DNA of 13,606 nucleotides from an uncultured Candidatus Peregrinibacteria bacterium. GTDB taxonomy: Bacteria > Patescibacteriota > Gracilibacteria > Peribacterales > Peribacteraceae. Under the pieces are notes generated by a model. The model was not told the origin of the DNA and ran no database searches. It saw nothing but the letters and a program-made list of their open reading frames with translations. Below are positions 12,164 through 13,606 of the stretch, piece after piece (position 1 is the first letter of the stretch; each line of letters starts with the position of its first letter). Location of the stretch: NCBI GenBank assembly GCA_903822115.1, contig CAIJNU010000104.1, positions 1 through 13,606 of the forward strand, in the 5' to 3' direction. The position numbers and the translations under genes are program-made.

Positions 12164-13606
12164 TTAAGGTGTTGATTTCGGTATGGAGACTTTCCATTGA
12201 TTTCCTTCGAATTTCCAAAGCGTTCCGGAGTTGGCCGCATCGAGATCCTTCTTGTTCTCATTGAAGAAACGAATGATGTCTTCATGCCTCCCCCTGTCAT
12301 TCCAATACAGTATGCCAAGCCCGCTGACCGCCACATACTTCACAGCCGGCGTATCGTCTGCGGGCAATTCGGCCTTGTTGACGCGGAACTCATTAACGCG
12401 TGTCTGACTTGCGAAAATGTTCGCGATGGCATTGATCTGAGCAAAAAGCGAGCTATCCAGATTTGCGGGGAGAATTACGCCGACTCCGGCGCCGGCCTTC
12501 TTCATTTCCCAATTTGTTCCGGCGATTTCTACCTCCTGCATGTCCTTCATTGCCGCGAGCGTTTCCTGCAGTTTCTTCGCCTCTACGCTCACCGCATCAC
12601 CTGTACCATTGACCGCTTCCTTGTTCGGGAAAGTCAGCGTCGTCTTCGTCCCCTCCCGCTTCGCAGACGTCTTCCCTTCGAACTTCACAACCGACTCCTT
12701 CGTAAGCCCCCACTTATCTTTCACCTTATCTCCGAGCATGGTCTCCGCGTTTTTCTCCGCATCCTTCGTCGCCTTCGCCAGATCACGCAGTTTGGCCAAC
12801 GTCACGACGATCGGCTTGTCGGTCGTACCGTTGCCGCTCTTGCGTTCGGCGGCAATCAGCTGCTGCGTCTGATCAATCCAGTTCACATTCTTTTCTGCAT
12901 CCTTCAATCCCTTCCAGAACGTCTTGTCTCCTTTCTTGTCGAACGTCACCACGACTGGATTGATCTCTTTCTCATTGTTAATCGCCTCTTCAATCTGCTT
13001 CTCAGCAGATAACCGCGCGAGTTGGTCCCGGGCGTTTCGCACCATGCCGCCGATGAACGGCGTTTTTTCATTCATGCCGAGAAGCTCCGGCGTCGACCAG
13101 AGGTAGTACCATCCCTGCTCGGCCCAAGCCGCGATGGCGTGACCAATATTCTTCGCGGCCTCCGGAGCAGTATCGCCGAAAAATTGACGCATCTCATGGA
13201 TGAAAGCACCGACTTTCGGATATCGCTTTTCCGTCCAGCCCTCCGCCTTGTCCATCCACTCGACGATCTTGCTCCCCACCTTCTTCGCAGGCTCCGTCAC
13301 CATGCCTGGGATATCACTCAGAGCATTCTGCTTCCGCAATTGGAGGAGATGAACATGCGTATCTAATTTAACGTATTTATTTTGCGCATCCTCCTTTGCT
13401 TGATCCTCAGCCGATAATTTTTCGTACTGGAGTTTGAAATTTCCAAGCCGCTCCCAAAATATCTTCCTCGAAAGAATATCAATCGTTATTTCTCTCGCAT
13501 TCACTTTGTCCAGAAGTCCCTGCGCAAGCACATTGTGCTCATAGAGATCATTCGTCTTCGCGACAACGCTGGCGAATTTTGCGTGTTTTTCGTCATCGTT
13601 TTCCGT
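12164..13606 (-). CDS. Large uncharacterised protein, 5' end beyond the window
   Basis: The frame is open from the TAA stop at 12164 to the window edge, so at least 480 residues are present and the true start lies outside. A GTG at 13531 is in frame, but 25 further open codons precede it. The visible part is rich in Lys, Glu and Ala and looks largely helical, with possible coiled coil near 40-95. It has a Trp-rich segment (about 161-171, WAEQGWYYLW) that may touch a membrane, an internal duplication at 217-240 and 265-286, and a C-terminal part with mixed character. No signal or catalytic motif is recognised. KVGA followed about 20 residues later by AKN and then GHA recalls the segment before helix 1 in the 396-residue protein. 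It is first in the three-gene minus-strand operon as visible. Confidence 0.78.
   Translation of the reverse strand, partial: TENDDEKHAKFASVVAKTNDLYEHNVLAQGLLDKVNAREITIDILSRKIFWERLGNFKLQYEKLSAEDQAKEDAQNKYVKLDTHVHLLQLRKQNALSDIPGMVTEPAKKVGSKIVEWMDKAEGWTEKRYPKVGAFIHEMRQFFGDTAPEAAKNIGHAIAAWAEQGWYYLWSTPELLGMNEKTPFIGGMVRNARDQLARLSAEKQIEEAINNEKEINPVVVTFDKKGDKTFWKGLKDAEKNVNWIDQTQQLIAAERKSGNGTTDKPIVVTLAKLRDLAKATKDAEKNAETMLGDKVKDKWGLTKESVVKFEGKTSAKREGTKTTLTFPNKEAVNGTGDAVSVEAKKLQETLAAMKDMQEVEIAGTNWEMKKAGAGVGVILPANLDSSLFAQINAIANIFASQTRVNEFRVNKAELPADDTPAVKYVAVSGLGILYWNDRGRHEDIIRFFNENKKDLDAANSGTLWKFEGNQWKVSIPKSTP
12749..12958 (-). repeat. Internal protein repeat in the large unknown gene
   Basis: Two segments of the product (visible residues 217-240 and 265-286) share the pattern P-(V/I)-VVT-(F/L), a basic stretch and KDAEKN at the end, with lengths of 24 and 22 residues. 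This suggests an ancient tandem duplication of a strand-helix unit. The nucleotide similarity is low, so it is not a recent repeat. Confidence 0.45.

Noticed and set aside
12142..12336. 65-residue N-terminal extension of the 172-residue protein
   Set aside because: It would overlap the end of the upstream gene by about 170 bases. The ATG at 12141 shares its leader sequence with the next gene's start and gives normal operon spacing.
1..13606. CRISPR array, insertion sequence or prophage
   Set aside because: No regularly spaced repeats, transposase, integrase or phage structural gene was seen on either strand.

Overview
The window looks like chromosomal DNA of an uncultured, small-genome bacterium. 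The best guess is Patescibacteria/CPR, possibly Peregrinibacteria-like. This is an inference from short compact genes, an archaeal/eukaryotic-type prolyl-tRNA synthetase, an absence of Shine-Dalgarno sites, and a run of membrane proteins with no recognisable family; no marker gene here proves it. HU, topA, ppa and most other genes end at TGA or TAA where the family should end, so the ordinary bacterial code (TGA = stop) applies and the TGA-recoding Gracilibacteria/Absconditabacteria are unlikely.

Layout. (1) 15-3695: housekeeping block. HU (minus) and DNA topoisomerase I topA (plus) are divergent across a 414-base intergenic region with several inverted repeats. Inorganic pyrophosphatase ppa follows topA. 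(2) 3696-4124: a tRNA region with one intact tRNA-Trp(CCA), preceded by two broken copies of the same tRNA. One is an 18-base 5' fragment. The other is a decayed copy with an 88-base hairpin-rich insertion inside the anticodon loop. (3) 4177-8416: three multi-spanning GT-C type glycosyltransferases of three different families (GT39/PMT-like on plus; PIG-V-like and Gpi18-like on minus), in DNA that looks more A+T-rich than the housekeeping genes. (4) 8494-10379: a type-3 prolyl-tRNA synthetase whose C-terminal zinc site has lost its cysteines, and a divergent PAP2 (DUF212) membrane phosphatase. (5) 10415-13606: three closely spaced minus-strand genes of unknown function. The first runs off the window edge. 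The two downstream ones share a paralogous two-helix membrane module, and parts of the first resemble the segment just before that module.

Working together. HU and TopA both set DNA topology and may share control through the region between them. The three GT-C enzymes probably use polyprenyl-phosphate sugars outside the membrane to build surface glycans or glycoproteins; the PAP2-like protein could recycle a polyprenyl or lipid phosphate, but that link is speculative. The unknown three-gene operon is the best candidate for an undescribed system: a large, probably soluble protein plus two bitopic-hairpin membrane proteins with low-complexity Pro/Thr/Ser segments.

Expression signals. No start codon has a convincing AGGAGG-type site. 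Several starts lie 5-7 bases after a plausible -10 box, suggesting leaderless or near-leaderless transcripts. Two operon-internal starts share an identical pyrimidine-rich 12-mer, CTTTTCTATGGC.
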